A stretch of DNA of 43,028 bases, taken from B8-G4 sp033720735. Lineage in GTDB: Bacteria; Bacteroidota; Bacteroidia; Chitinophagales; Saprospiraceae. Positions 1 through 8,300 of the stretch are shown here, piece after piece. The stretch spans positions 1 to 43,028 of the forward strand of contig JAWWBX010000003.1 in assembly GCA_033720735.1 (NCBI GenBank), given 5' to 3'. The notes under the pieces were generated by a model. It did no database searches. It was not told where the DNA came from and saw only the letters and a list, made by a program, of their open reading frames with translations. Each line of letters starts with the position of its first letter. Position 1 is the stretch's first letter. The translations under genes were made by a program, and so were the position numbers.

Positions 1-1592
1 ACGACAGCGCGCATTTCCCCGAGTCGCTCTTCATAGGCCTTCTGATCAATACGGCGCGCCGCGATGCGGGCAGCGGGAATTTGATCCAGTACATTCTCGA
101 AATACCAGGCCTCAAATGCGTGCATCTGGTCGACGTCGTCCATGATATCGAGTCCTTCGAGCAGGGTCCGTACGTTGTCCTCCAGTTGAAACCAGAAGCT
201 GCGCCACAGGAAATAAGCTTCAAAGTCGGCCATGGCTTCCTGCACTTTCATGCAGCGGGTGACCACATCCTTGATGACCAGGCTGCGCTTCTCCAGGCTG
301 AGCGCATTCACCTCGACCTGTGCCGCAAACACCTGCTGTCCATTCACGTCTTCGACATATGTCTGGATGGCCTCTTCCACCTCGCGGATCATCTGGCGCA
401 AGACATGTCCTTGCGGAATATTCTGTGCATTGAGACGCCGCTTGTGGTCGGTAGCTTCAGCATCGATCTGCTCAGACCAGCGTATGAGCAATGCCTTGCA
501 GACCGAGAGGCCTTCAGCAACGAACTCCATGGTCAGCGGCTCATCGATCAGTTGGCCTTCCATCTCTTCACTCAATACGGAGATCGCGCGGATATCGTCG
601 ATCAGTGCGCGATAGGCCTCGCGGATATCACCACGCATGCCGTGCATCGCCCGTGATTTGCGTGACACCGATCTGCGGATCCGGTCGGTGAAGTCATTAA
701 AGGTTGATTCGGCGTAAAACTCCGGGCCGAATTGCATCTCACCCGACACCAGCAGCGTCTCGATATCGTGGATGCGGCCTTTCAGGGTTTCGAGTGCTTC
801 GTGCTGTGCTCCGGTGATATCACGCCGGTACTGGTGCACCAATTCACCGATTTGCCGCAGCAATCCGCGCCCGGTCTGCATAATGTGTGTCAGTCGGTCT
901 GTCAATGCGCGGCGCACCTGGTCGTTGTCGGCCTGCTCGAAGATGCTGTCATGCAGGTGGTCGAGCACATCGAAGGCCGGTGTGCGCAGGACCCGCAGCC
1001 GCTGGAAGGTCCGGATGCGTCCCTTGATATGCCAGTACTCCTTCTGATCCAGGACGAAATCACTGGTGACAAGGGCAGCAGCCAGTTGGCTCTTGAAGGT
1101 GTCCCTCGGGGCGGTCGCCGTCTGGTCCACCAATTGCTTCCAGGTCATTTCCCCAAACAGCGGGCGTTCCAGAGCGCGGTATGGGTCGAGTTGCGTATGC
1201 AACCAGGTATGATATCGGTTGATCGCGAGATCACACTGGGTGAGGGTATCCTCGTTGGAGTTTTTCTTGCGCGCAACCTGCAAGGCTGCCAGGACGGTTG
1301 GCGGGGAAGGAGCGCGCAAGGCCATTGCAAAGTGCTCGATACCCAGTGACTTGAGCTCTTCAATGATCGCAGTGCGCCACTCCGGACCGGCACAAACCAG
1401 GGTCGATTTTCCCTGGGCAGTGTTGTCCAGCATGAGCTGGATCAGCACCTGACGTTGCTTTACCTGGTCACGCCCGTAGATCCAGGCGTTGCCTTCCTGA
1501 TGGGCTGCCTTGACGGCCCGTATCTGGCAGGGATCGAGTTGAGCAAACAGGGAATCGGGAACGCGGGGCATGGTCTCAGTTTCAGCTTGCAT
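1..1592 (-). CDS. Superfamily 1 helicase-like protein, N-terminal part (cut by window edge)
   Basis: The frame is open without a stop from an ATG at 1592 down to base 1, giving at least 530 residues; an in-frame TAA lies six bases before the ATG, which fixes the N-terminus near there. Residues 16-60 align by eye with the start of large SF1 (DNA2/NAM7-like) helicases: a Q-motif-like LDPCQIRAV, then a strand and helix where GPPGTGKS is expected, then motif Ia-like STLVCAGP and EELKSLGI. At the Walker A position the sequence is YGRDQVKQRQ, so the glycines and the Lys-Ser/Thr pair are missing. The rest is long, charged and helical, resembling the insertion these helicases carry between motifs Ia and II; motif II would lie beyond the edge. 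Family assignment is inference from pattern; ATPase activity is doubtful. Confidence 0.5.
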   Translation of the reverse strand, partial: MQAETETMPRVPDSLFAQLDPCQIRAVKAAHQEGNAWIYGRDQVKQRQVLIQLMLDNTAQGKSTLVCAGPEWRTAIIEELKSLGIEHFAMALRAPSPPTVLAALQVARKKNSNEDTLTQCDLAINRYHTWLHTQLDPYRALERPLFGEMTWKQLVDQTATAPRDTFKSQLAAALVTSDFVLDQKEYWHIKGRIRTFQRLRVLRTPAFDVLDHLHDSIFEQADNDQVRRALTDRLTHIMQTGRGLLRQIGELVHQYRRDITGAQHEALETLKGRIHDIETLLVSGEMQFGPEFYAESTFNDFTDRIRRSVSRKSRAMHGMRGDIREAYRALIDDIRAISVLSEEMEGQLIDEPLTMEFVAEGLSVCKALLIRWSEQIDAEATDHKRRLNAQNIPQGHVLRQMIREVEEAIQTYVEDVNGQQVFAAQVEVNALSLEKRSLVIKDVVTRCMKVQEAMADFEAYFLWRSFWFQLEDNVRTLLEGLDIMDDVDQMHAFEAWYFENVLDQIPAARIAARRIDQKAYEERLGEMRAV

Positions 1593-1614
1593 CTGCTCTT
1601 ACTTGAGTCAGATA

Positions 1615-1622
1615 CAAATATA
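1615..1622 (-). promoter_or_regulatory. Possible -7 element TATATTTG upstream of the helicase-like gene
   Basis: On the minus strand the sequence TATATTTG fits the Bacteroidota -7 consensus TAnnTTTG and lies 22 bases before the ATG at 1592. No clear -33 TTTG is seen at the right distance, so this is tentative. Confidence 0.3.
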
Positions 1623-1713
1623 AAAAAATAGTAATATGAAAAGGGTGCTCCGGCGTTCCTGATCTTGAACGCGCCTGCGGACTTGAATAGTCTGTATGAA
1701 GTGATGCCTGCGA

Positions 1714-2322
1714 CTACTGTTGTTCCGTGTCGGGTGTTACGATCCCGCCGCTGATCTTCTCACCATTTTCGTACACGTACTCCAGGTCCATAATGCCCTG
1801 TTCGTTATAATGACGGTAATAGCCGTGCTGCTTGCCATGCTGGTAATCGATCTCCTCCATCACCTTGCCATTGGTGTAGTACTTCATGGCCCGGCCGTCG
1901 ATCACGCCCATGGAATAGGGGATGACTTCCTGCACACGTCCAAAGCGGTATGTCGCCTTCTCGCCATCGAATTGATCGTTCGTATAAAACGTCTTCTCAA
2001 TGATCTGCCCGCGATTGTCGAGACGCAGCGAAACACCGTTCAGTTTGCCGCTGATATAGTGCTTCATCGTCTCTATCCGGCCGTCCTGATGGAAGGTCAA
2101 CCACAGACCGTGGCGCTGGCCGTCAAGGACATATCCTTCCTCTGCGACAGTGCCGCCACCGTCTCTCTTGACCGCTTTGCTGGCGTTGCTTCCCGGGATC
2201 GAGATCAATTCATATCCAGTGAGATCTCCGGACCCGGCCGACGTAGCGGGGCCACTGTCGCAAGCAGGCAGACCAATGAGTGCAAAGAGCAGTATACATG
2301 CCAGTAATTCAAGTCGCAACAT
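1714..2322 (-). CDS. Lipoprotein with MORN-like repeats (YwqK-like)
   Basis: A 202-residue protein with a lipoprotein signal ending in the lipobox LPAC (Cys21), so it is probably anchored in the outer or inner membrane facing the periplasm. From about residue 60 it consists of repeated short units of the G-x-x-x-G-x-W/Y type (for example DGQRHGLW, NGKVMEEI, HGKQHGYY), the pattern of the MORN_2 repeats found in YwqK-like proteins of Bacteroidota. Such proteins are often annotated as toxin-antitoxin system YwqK family antitoxin, but nothing here supports a toxin partner and the exact role is unknown. It is transcribed divergently from gldA. Confidence 0.75.
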   Translation of the reverse strand: MLRLELLACILLFALIGLPACDSGPATSAGSGDLTGYELISIPGSNASKAVKRDGGGTVAEEGYVLDGQRHGLWLTFHQDGRIETMKHYISGKLNGVSLRLDNRGQIIEKTFYTNDQFDGEKATYRFGRVQEVIPYSMGVIDGRAMKYYTNGKVMEEIDYQHGKQHGYYRHYNEQGIMDLEYVYENGEKISGGIVTPDTEQQ

Positions 2323-2350
2323 AGCGCAATATGTCTTGTGATGAATGTTG

Positions 2351-2381
2351 CAAAACTACCAAGTGTGACCAAGAAATTCAA
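2351..2381 (-). promoter_or_regulatory. Promoter for the MORN lipoprotein gene
   Basis: On the minus strand TAGTTTTG (2351-2358) matches the TAnnTTTG -7 consensus, and a TTG (2379-2381) lies 20 bases upstream as a -33 element. The ATG at 2322 follows 28 bases after the -7 box. It sits back to back with the gldA promoter. Confidence 0.45.
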
Positions 2382-2413
2382 TTTGCCCGGAGCACCTTCA
2401 TTCTTTAAATTTG
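2382..2413 (+). promoter_or_regulatory. Promoter for the gld operon
   Basis: TTTG at 2382-2385 and TAAATTTG at 2406-2413, separated by 20 bases, match the Bacteroidota sigma-ABfr pattern closely. The gldA start at 2472 leaves a leader of roughly 50 bases. Confidence 0.55.
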
Positions 2414-2471
2414 CGGCCGTCATTGCTGCGGCGTGTTGACCGCGGATTTTCTCGAAGCGATACAGCGTGTC

Positions 2472-3395
2472 ATGGATATCAAGATCACAGGATTGAGTAA
2501 ATCTTATGGCTTGCAAAAAGCCGTTGACGACATTTCTTTCGACGTCAAGCCAGGCGAGATCCTCGGATTTCTCGGGCCCAACGGGGCCGGCAAGACGACC
2601 ACGATGAAGATGATCACCGACTACCTGGCCATGGATGCCGGAGACATCCGGATTGGCGGCCAGTCCATCAGGTCCGCCAACATGCGACGTCATATCGGCT
2701 ACCTGCCGGAGAACAATCCGCTGTACGAGGAAATGCCGGTGATCGAGTATCTGTCATTCTGTGCACGGTTGCATGGTATGTCCGAGTCTGAGATCCCGGC
2801 CCGCATCCGTGAAATGGTCCGGATCTGTGGTCTTGACCCGGAGAAACACAAGAAGATCGGAGAGTTGTCGAAGGGATTCCGGCAGCGTGTCGGGCTGGCC
2901 CAGGCGATGATCCACGATCCGGCCATCCTGATCCTCGACGAGCCGACCACCGGCCTGGACCCCAATCAGCGGATCGAGATCCGCGAGTTGATCAAGAGCC
3001 TCGGCCGCGAAAAAACGGTTATCCTGAGCACGCATATCCTGCCGGAGGTGGAGGAGACGTGCGACCGCATCCTGATCATTGATCAGGGCAAGATCGTTGC
3101 AGACGGTACCGTGGAAATGCTGCGCCGCCAGGCGAGCGGACAAGACCTCACCCGCGTACGTATCGAGGGTGCCGGCGCAGATGACGTACACCGTGCCCTG
3201 GGTGGTATCAGTGGCGTGCACAGCGTCGACATCACTGATGCCGGTGAAGGCAGGTTTACGGTACAGGCCGCTCCAGGCCATCAGGTGGCGCGGCACATTT
3301 TCCAGACCTGTGTTGCACGCAACTGGGTCCTCCTGGAATTGACACCGGTGGAGACGAAACTGGAAGACATCTTCCGTGATCTGACTTTGAACTGA
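2472..3395 (+). CDS. gldA: Gliding-motility ABC transporter ATP-binding protein GldA
   Basis: A 307-residue ABC ATPase. The start chosen is the ATG giving MDIKITGLSK, the usual beginning of the family; the reading frame extends 13 codons further upstream but without homology. Visible motifs are Walker A GPNGAGKT (35-42), the signature stretch LSKGFRQR, Walker B LILDEPTTGLD and the H-loop STHIL. About 90 residues follow the ATPase core, as in GldA. It should energise the GldF/GldG membrane components; this ABC system is tied to gliding in Flavobacterium, although its substrate is not known. The next genes, gldF (23 bases downstream) and gldG, support the assignment over a generic ABC-2 ATPase. 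Confidence 0.85.
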   Translation: MDIKITGLSKSYGLQKAVDDISFDVKPGEILGFLGPNGAGKTTTMKMITDYLAMDAGDIRIGGQSIRSANMRRHIGYLPENNPLYEEMPVIEYLSFCARLHGMSESEIPARIREMVRICGLDPEKHKKIGELSKGFRQRVGLAQAMIHDPAILILDEPTTGLDPNQRIEIRELIKSLGREKTVILSTHILPEVEETCDRILIIDQGKIVADGTVEMLRRQASGQDLTRVRIEGAGADDVHRALGGISGVHSVDITDAGEGRFTVQAAPGHQVARHIFQTCVARNWVLLELTPVETKLEDIFRDLTLN

Positions 3396-3418
3396 CTCCT
3401 AAACCAGCGAATAGAGAT

Positions 3419-4135
3419 ATGAGAGAAGTATGGATCATAGCCCGGCGGGAATTGGGAGCCTTCTTTGACTCCCTGGTCGCCTACATCTTGCTGATCGCCT
3501 TCCTGGGCTTTACAGGATTCTTTACCTGGCTGTCGGTCGCCGACGTCTTTTTCCGCAAGCAGGCCGACCTGCAGGTGTTTTTCAACGTGGCGATGTGGAC
3601 CCTCTTCATTTTTATTCCGGCCATTACCATGCGGCAGCTGGCCGAAGAGAAGAAAAGCGGCACGATCGAACTGCTGCTCACCAAATCGATTACGGACCGG
3701 CAGGTGGTCCTCGGCAAGTTTGTCGGGTGTCTGCTCCTGGTGTGCATCGCGCTGGCCTTTACGATCCCTTACTACATCACCGTGGCCAGCATCGGCAATA
3801 TCGACCACGGCGCCACCATCTCGGGGTACCTGGGCCTGCTGCTGATGAGCATGGCGTACATCGGGATCGGGTTGTTTGCGAGTAGTGCGACCAACAACCA
3901 GATTGTGGCATTGCTGCTGGCACTGATGATCGGCATCTTGTTCCACTTTTTGTTCAATGCGATTGCCTCCAACTTTACCGGGGTGCTTGGCCAGGTGATC
4001 AGCGACCTGAGCGTTACCAAGCACTTTGAATCCATCATCCGCGGCGTCATTGATACCAAGGATGTCGTCTATTTCCTGTCACTGACGGCACTGGGCCTGC
4101 TGTGTTCGGAAGTCATGATCTCTAAACGCAAATGA
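3419..4135 (+). CDS. gldF: Gliding-motility ABC transporter permease GldF
   Basis: A 238-residue ABC-2 type permease with about six hydrophobic segments and the family landmark EEKKSGTIELLLTKSI on the cytoplasmic side between early membrane segments. It begins MREVWIIARRELGAFFDS, typical of GldF. It follows gldA and its TGA stop overlaps the gldG start in an ATGA, indicating coupled translation. It would form the channel of the GldAFG transporter in the inner membrane. Confidence 0.85.
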   Translation: MREVWIIARRELGAFFDSLVAYILLIAFLGFTGFFTWLSVADVFFRKQADLQVFFNVAMWTLFIFIPAITMRQLAEEKKSGTIELLLTKSITDRQVVLGKFVGCLLLVCIALAFTIPYYITVASIGNIDHGATISGYLGLLLMSMAYIGIGLFASSATNNQIVALLLALMIGILFHFLFNAIASNFTGVLGQVISDLSVTKHFESIIRGVIDTKDVVYFLSLTALGLLCSEVMISKRK

Positions 4136-5643
4136 CCATGAAGCAAAACAAAGTCATCTCGCTGCTGCTGGTCACGGGGATCATCATCGTGATCAATATG
4201 CTTTCCAAGCAGTTTTTTGTCCGGTTGGACGTCACCGAGGAAAAACAATACACGCTGAGCCAGGCGACCAAGGATATTCTGGCCGACCTGCCGGAACTCA
4301 TTTCGGTCAAGGCGTACTTTTCCGAAAACCTGCCGCCAGACCTGGAGATTTACCGCAGCGACTTCCAGGATATGCTTGTGGAGTATTCCAACCGCAGCGG
4401 TGGCAACCTGTCTTACCAGTTTGTCAACCCCAACGACGATCCCCAGATCGAACAGGAAGCGGCCCAGAACGGGATCCAGCCACGCCTTGTCAATGTCCGG
4501 GAGAAAGACCAGTTTACCCAGCAAAAGGCGTACATGGGAGCGGTGGTCAGTCTTGGCGATCTGCAGGAAGTCATACCCTTCATTGGTCCCGGTATCCCGA
4601 TGGAGTATACCCTGACGACCAGCATCAAGAAAATGGCCGTGGTAGACAAACCGTCCGTGGCCTTTGTTCAGGGGCACGGTGAGCCGGCGTTCCAGGACCT
4701 CGGTCAGGTGATCCAGGCGCTTTCTGTCATTTTTTCGGTCGAAACACTTGATCTTGCAACGGAGCCGCAGATCCCCGACCGCTACCGGGCCGTCGTCATG
4801 CTGGGGCCAAAGGACAGCATTCCTGCCGACCACTTTGCCAAGATCGACGACTATTTATCGCGTGGCGGTGATGTGATTGTGGCCTTTGATGCGGTGACCG
4901 GCAATTTCAGTACTGCCCAGGGAACAGAAGTGCCGGGGACGGTCCGGCCCTGGCTGGCCACCAAGGGCATTGAGGTCGATCCCAGTTTTGTCGTTGACGC
5001 GAGTTGCGGTACTGTGACCGTCCAGCAGCGCCAGGGCTTTTTTACATTCAACACACCCGTTGAATTCCCTTACATCCCGCTCATCAGGCAGTTTCCCGAT
5101 CATCCCGTAAGCCAGGGGCTTGAGCAGGTGCTGTTGCAGTTTGCCAGTCCGGTACGCTATGCGGGTGATTCGGCCATGACCTTTACACCCTTCCTGACCA
5201 GCTCTGAACGAGCCGGGGTCATCAATACACCAACGTTTTTCAACGTGGCCGACCGGCAGTGGACCAGTGCTGATTTTCCGCTGTCGAACCTGACGATAGG
5301 CGGGGTGCTGGAAGGGCCGTTTGGCGGAGAGCTTCCCGGTCGGCTCATTGTAATCAGCGACGGTGATTTTCCGGTGTCTGCCGGAGGACGCGGGGTCAAC
5401 CCGGACAACGTCAATCTGCTGGTCAATGCTGTTGAGTGGATGAGTGACGACACGGGCCTGAGTGCATTGCGCACGAAAGGCGTTGCCTCACGGCCGATCG
5501 ACGAGCTGGAAGACGGGAAACGTACATTCCTGAAGTATCTCAACTTCCTGATGCCCATCCTCCTGGTGATCGCCTACGGTGTTTACCGCGCCCAGCGCAA
5601 CCGCGCGCGGCGCATGCGGCGTATGCAGGAGCGATATGTCTAA
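4132..5643 (+). CDS. gldG: Gliding-motility ABC transporter auxiliary protein GldG
   Basis: A 503-residue protein with one N-terminal membrane segment (about residues 8-25), a large extracytoplasmic part and one C-terminal membrane segment near residue 475, followed by a basic tail. The early LDVTEEKQYTLSQAT stretch and a second Rossmann-like part (MLGPKDSIPADHF) match the GldG/ABC_transp_aux family. The first ATG at 4132 overlaps the gldF stop; a second ATG two codons later (4138) is equally possible. It is kept separate from GldF here, whereas some Bacteroidota fuse the two. Confidence 0.85.
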   Translation: MTMKQNKVISLLLVTGIIIVINMLSKQFFVRLDVTEEKQYTLSQATKDILADLPELISVKAYFSENLPPDLEIYRSDFQDMLVEYSNRSGGNLSYQFVNPNDDPQIEQEAAQNGIQPRLVNVREKDQFTQQKAYMGAVVSLGDLQEVIPFIGPGIPMEYTLTTSIKKMAVVDKPSVAFVQGHGEPAFQDLGQVIQALSVIFSVETLDLATEPQIPDRYRAVVMLGPKDSIPADHFAKIDDYLSRGGDVIVAFDAVTGNFSTAQGTEVPGTVRPWLATKGIEVDPSFVVDASCGTVTVQQRQGFFTFNTPVEFPYIPLIRQFPDHPVSQGLEQVLLQFASPVRYAGDSAMTFTPFLTSSERAGVINTPTFFNVADRQWTSADFPLSNLTIGGVLEGPFGGELPGRLIVISDGDFPVSAGGRGVNPDNVNLLVNAVEWMSDDTGLSALRTKGVASRPIDELEDGKRTFLKYLNFLMPILLVIAYGVYRAQRNRARRMRRMQERYV

Positions 5644-5663
5644 ACCACTAATGGATTGCGACG

Positions 5664-6596
5664 ATGAACAACAAGACCCTTCTGATCGTGTTTGCCGTCC
5701 TGGTGGCGGTCTACCTGTTGAGCAAGTTGACCTCGGGCAACCGACAGAGTTCGTTTGATCCCCAGATCGTACAGGTTGATACCAGTGCGGTCACGGAGAT
5801 CACGCTGTCTCCCAAAGCCGAAAACGGGAATCAGATCACCCTGCGCAAAGAAAACGGACAGTGGAGCGCTCAAATGAACGGCAGACGCGTCAACACACCT
5901 TATACCAAGGTCAGCCCGATGCTTGGTCAGCTCACTAATATCAGCGCCAAACGCGTGGTCTCGAACACACCAGAGAAATGGCCGGAATACGAAGTCGATG
6001 AACAGGGGAGTGCGGTCACGGTGAGGGGCGGATCGCGGGTGCTGGCCGATGTCGTGGTTGGTACGTTCAAATTTGATCAGGCACAGCGCAGCGCTTCGTC
6101 CTACATCAGGCGTACCGATGGCGATGAGGTGTATCTCGTTGATGGATTCCTGAGCATGCAGTTCAATCAGGGATTCAATGCCTTTCGTGACAACCAGCTC
6201 GTGAAGCTCAACCGCGAGGACCTGCGGCGGCTGACCCTGGCCAGCCCGGCAGAAAATGCCGCGATCCAGTACATGGAGGAAGATGGCAGGTGGTATTACG
6301 CGGGCATGGAAGCGCTGGATTCCACCCAGATGGCCCAGTATATCTCCGGACTTACCAGTACGTTCGGATCAGAGTATGTCGATGATTTTACCCCGGGCGC
6401 ACCCTTGAAGTCACTGCAGATCGCGGGCAACAATCTGCTCACACCGGTCACAGTCAGTTGTTATGCAAGCCAGGATTCGACCAAGCCGTTCGTGCTCCAT
6501 TCCAGTATGAATCCCGAAACCCATTTCCTGAGTGATAGTGCCGGCGTGTACAACAGGGTCTTCGGAAAGCTGGAGCAGATCCTCGCCGACCGTTAG
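5664..6596 (+). CDS. DUF4340-type membrane-anchored protein
   Basis: A 310-residue protein with an N-terminal membrane anchor (about residues 4-20) and a long extracytoplasmic part. The pattern of strands such as ITLRKENGQWSA, SYIRRTDGDEVYLVDG and DGRWYYAG, duplicated along the chain, fits DUF4340 proteins, which often lie next to GldG-like ABC genes. It starts 20 bases after gldG and is probably in the same operon, so a part in the GldAFG complex is a reasonable inference. The biochemical role is unknown. Confidence 0.7.
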   Translation: MNNKTLLIVFAVLVAVYLLSKLTSGNRQSSFDPQIVQVDTSAVTEITLSPKAENGNQITLRKENGQWSAQMNGRRVNTPYTKVSPMLGQLTNISAKRVVSNTPEKWPEYEVDEQGSAVTVRGGSRVLADVVVGTFKFDQAQRSASSYIRRTDGDEVYLVDGFLSMQFNQGFNAFRDNQLVKLNREDLRRLTLASPAENAAIQYMEEDGRWYYAGMEALDSTQMAQYISGLTSTFGSEYVDDFTPGAPLKSLQIAGNNLLTPVTVSCYASQDSTKPFVLHSSMNPETHFLSDSAGVYNRVFGKLEQILADR

Positions 6597-6620
6597 GTAC
6601 GGAACTCGTATCTTGGAGAG

Positions 6621-7319
6621 ATGAGATGGCCGATTTCACTCTTCTTTGTCGCCGTTGCCTGTTTCGGAATATGGAACAGCGGCAATGCACAAGCGGACAG
6701 CCTCTTGCTCGTCAACAGTCAGGCGATCAATGATGACCGCTATGATGATATCAAGGGGTCGCCATTCCTTTTCAAGGAACCGGTCAAAGCCCGCATCATC
6801 CGCAACGACGCCAATATTTTCGATGGCGTCTGGCTCAACTACAACGGATTTACCAAGGAGCTGGAAGTGCGCAGTGGTGACCAGATGATCGAGCTCGATC
6901 GTACCTGGTATCTGCGGGTAGAGATCGCGGCCGCCGACAATCCGCACATTGCGGATGAGATCATCGGTGACAAGCTCGTCATGCAGCGCGGGATCCATCA
7001 GAAGTTCAGGGACCAATTCACAATCCTGTTGTTTGTCGGCGATGATCTATTTCTGATCAGGGATTTTGATGTGGAAAAACGCACCAATACCGTGCAGGAC
7101 GTCGGCAAGTCGGTAGAATTTGAAAAGTTCAATGTGCGCAACCACTACTACATCAAGCGGCGCGGCAAACTGACCCAGATCCGCCTCAAGAAGAATAGTG
7201 TCATTGATGCCCTGGACAGCCCGGAGGTCGAGGCGTACATCAAGTCCAATAAGCTCCGTTGCAGCACCGTTGAGGAAGTGATCCAGGTGCTGGAGCATTT
7301 CAATACGCTGCAAAGCTAG
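6621..7319 (+). CDS. Exported protein of unknown function, end of gld operon
   Basis: A 232-residue protein with a signal peptide ending near GNAQA (residue 25). I do not recognise a family. The body is mostly beta strand followed by a helical C-terminus (ALDSPEVEAYIKSNKLRCSTVEEVIQVLEHF). It lies 24 bases after the DUF4340 gene on the same strand and is followed by a strong hairpin, so it probably closes the operon. Confidence 0.65.
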   Translation: MRWPISLFFVAVACFGIWNSGNAQADSLLLVNSQAINDDRYDDIKGSPFLFKEPVKARIIRNDANIFDGVWLNYNGFTKELEVRSGDQMIELDRTWYLRVEIAAADNPHIADEIIGDKLVMQRGIHQKFRDQFTILLFVGDDLFLIRDFDVEKRTNTVQDVGKSVEFEKFNVRNHYYIKRRGKLTQIRLKKNSVIDALDSPEVEAYIKSNKLRCSTVEEVIQVLEHFNTLQS

Positions 7320-7328
7320 CCAGGTCGA

Positions 7329-7362
7329 TGTTCGTGTCGATGGCGGGGGGAGGACACGAACA
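7329..7362 (+). terminator. Hairpin after the gld operon (weak terminator candidate)
   Basis: TGTTCGTGTC (7329-7338) and GACACGAACA (7353-7362) form a perfect 10-bp stem around a G-rich 14-base loop, ten bases after the stop at 7319. There is no T-run after it, so intrinsic termination is uncertain. The remaining 200 bases up to 7571 hold only a small inverted repeat, GTATTT-CGTAA-AAATAC (7376-7392), and no gene I can support. Confidence 0.4.
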
Positions 7363-7570
7363 GGCGCAGGTCTTAGTATTTCGTAAAAATACGACCACAT
7401 TACAGATGCGAATAATATGTTAGCGGGGATGTGAAGTTCGCTGGTCGGGAGAGTATGTTGACCGATGCGTAGGCGATGTGCCAACCAAACCCCGTGAAAC
7501 CTCGTGGACGTGGGATGGAACTATGAGCAGTACGGACGCATTGAAATAGGCGTGAGATAACCCCGCTGGC

Positions 7571-8197
7571 ATGGAAGAAGTCTTCGACGATTTTATTGGA
7601 AAATTTTACACCAACGACCGGATCGTGGCCCTGGGTAAACTGGCAGCAGAACACGGATGGGCCTTTGCCAAACGTGCGCGTTTTGCGGAGCAGACAACCG
7701 AAATCAAGCATTTCAAACTCTTCAAGGGCAAACGGGGCAAGCGCGTGACCGGGCTGTGTGAGATCGGACTTGCCGACACCGGCTCTGCCACCCGGGTCTA
7801 CGATTACATTTACTATTCCGACGGAGGGAAAAAGAAAACCACGGTGATCGAAGTGTTTGTCCCCGACCTCTTCCTGACCCAGTTCCGCATTTTCCCCAAA
7901 CCCGCCCTCAAGAGCCTGTTTCAGCGGTCGCGCAACGGAGACCCGGCACTCGACCTTTTTGACAAACACTATCAGATCGAAACAGCTGACCCGGCAGCGA
8001 CAGATCAGGAAGTGCCAGACAGCGTGCTGGCGATGATCGCACCCGAGAAAGGGTGTACGCTGGAAGGAGCGGGCCAGTACCTGGTCTTTTACAAGAAACA
8101 CAAACAACTTCCGGTCAGCGAGATCCTGCCTGCCGTCGACCTCGTACTCAACATTGCTGATGCCGTGCAGCACGATCACGAGAAGGATTTTGTTTGA
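7571..8197 (+). CDS. Hypothetical protein, probably cytoplasmic
   Basis: A 208-residue protein without signal peptide or membrane segment. It has a strand-rich middle (DYIYYSDGGKKKTTVIEVFVPDLF) and a C-terminal helical end rich in charged residues. I do not recognise the family. A long frame exists on the opposite strand, but codon use, protein composition and the plausible hydrophobic pattern favour the plus strand. No TAnnTTTG element is seen just upstream. Confidence 0.6.
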   Translation: MEEVFDDFIGKFYTNDRIVALGKLAAEHGWAFAKRARFAEQTTEIKHFKLFKGKRGKRVTGLCEIGLADTGSATRVYDYIYYSDGGKKKTTVIEVFVPDLFLTQFRIFPKPALKSLFQRSRNGDPALDLFDKHYQIETADPAATDQEVPDSVLAMIAPEKGCTLEGAGQYLVFYKKHKQLPVSEILPAVDLVLNIADAVQHDHEKDFV

Positions 8198-8198
8198 C

Positions 8199-8243
8199 GT
8201 GTTCAGGTGTTCAAGTGTTCAGGTGTTCATGTGTTCATGTGTG
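8199..8243. repeat. 8-bp tandem repeat GTGTTCAN, about 5.5 copies
   Basis: Units start at 8199, 8207, 8215, 8223 and 8231, each GTGTTCA plus one variable base (G, A, G, T, T), with a decayed sixth unit at 8239. It lies between the stop at 8197 and the promoter of the PolX-like gene. Confidence 0.85.
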
Positions 8244-8255
8244 GAAGGATGACTG

Positions 8256-8283
8256 TTTGACTTCCGTGGCCTTTTTACCTTTG
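8256..8283 (+). promoter_or_regulatory. Promoter for the PolX-like gene
   Basis: TTTG (8256-8259) and TACCTTTG (8276-8283) are 16 bases apart and fit the Bacteroidota -33/-7 pattern; the ATG follows at 8301. The 8-bp tandem repeat ends just upstream. Confidence 0.55.
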
Positions 8284-8300
8284 TCACTCATTGCGATCGT

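Noticed and set aside
81..1349. Plus-strand frames of 191 and 205 codons at the left edge
   Set aside because: They lie opposite the continuous minus-strand helicase-like frame, which runs 530 codons without a stop.
7400..8179. Minus-strand 259-codon frame opposite the hypothetical gene 7571-8197
   Set aside because: It has no signal, domain or sensible start region, and the plus-strand product is more protein-like. A small doubt remains because neither product is recognised.
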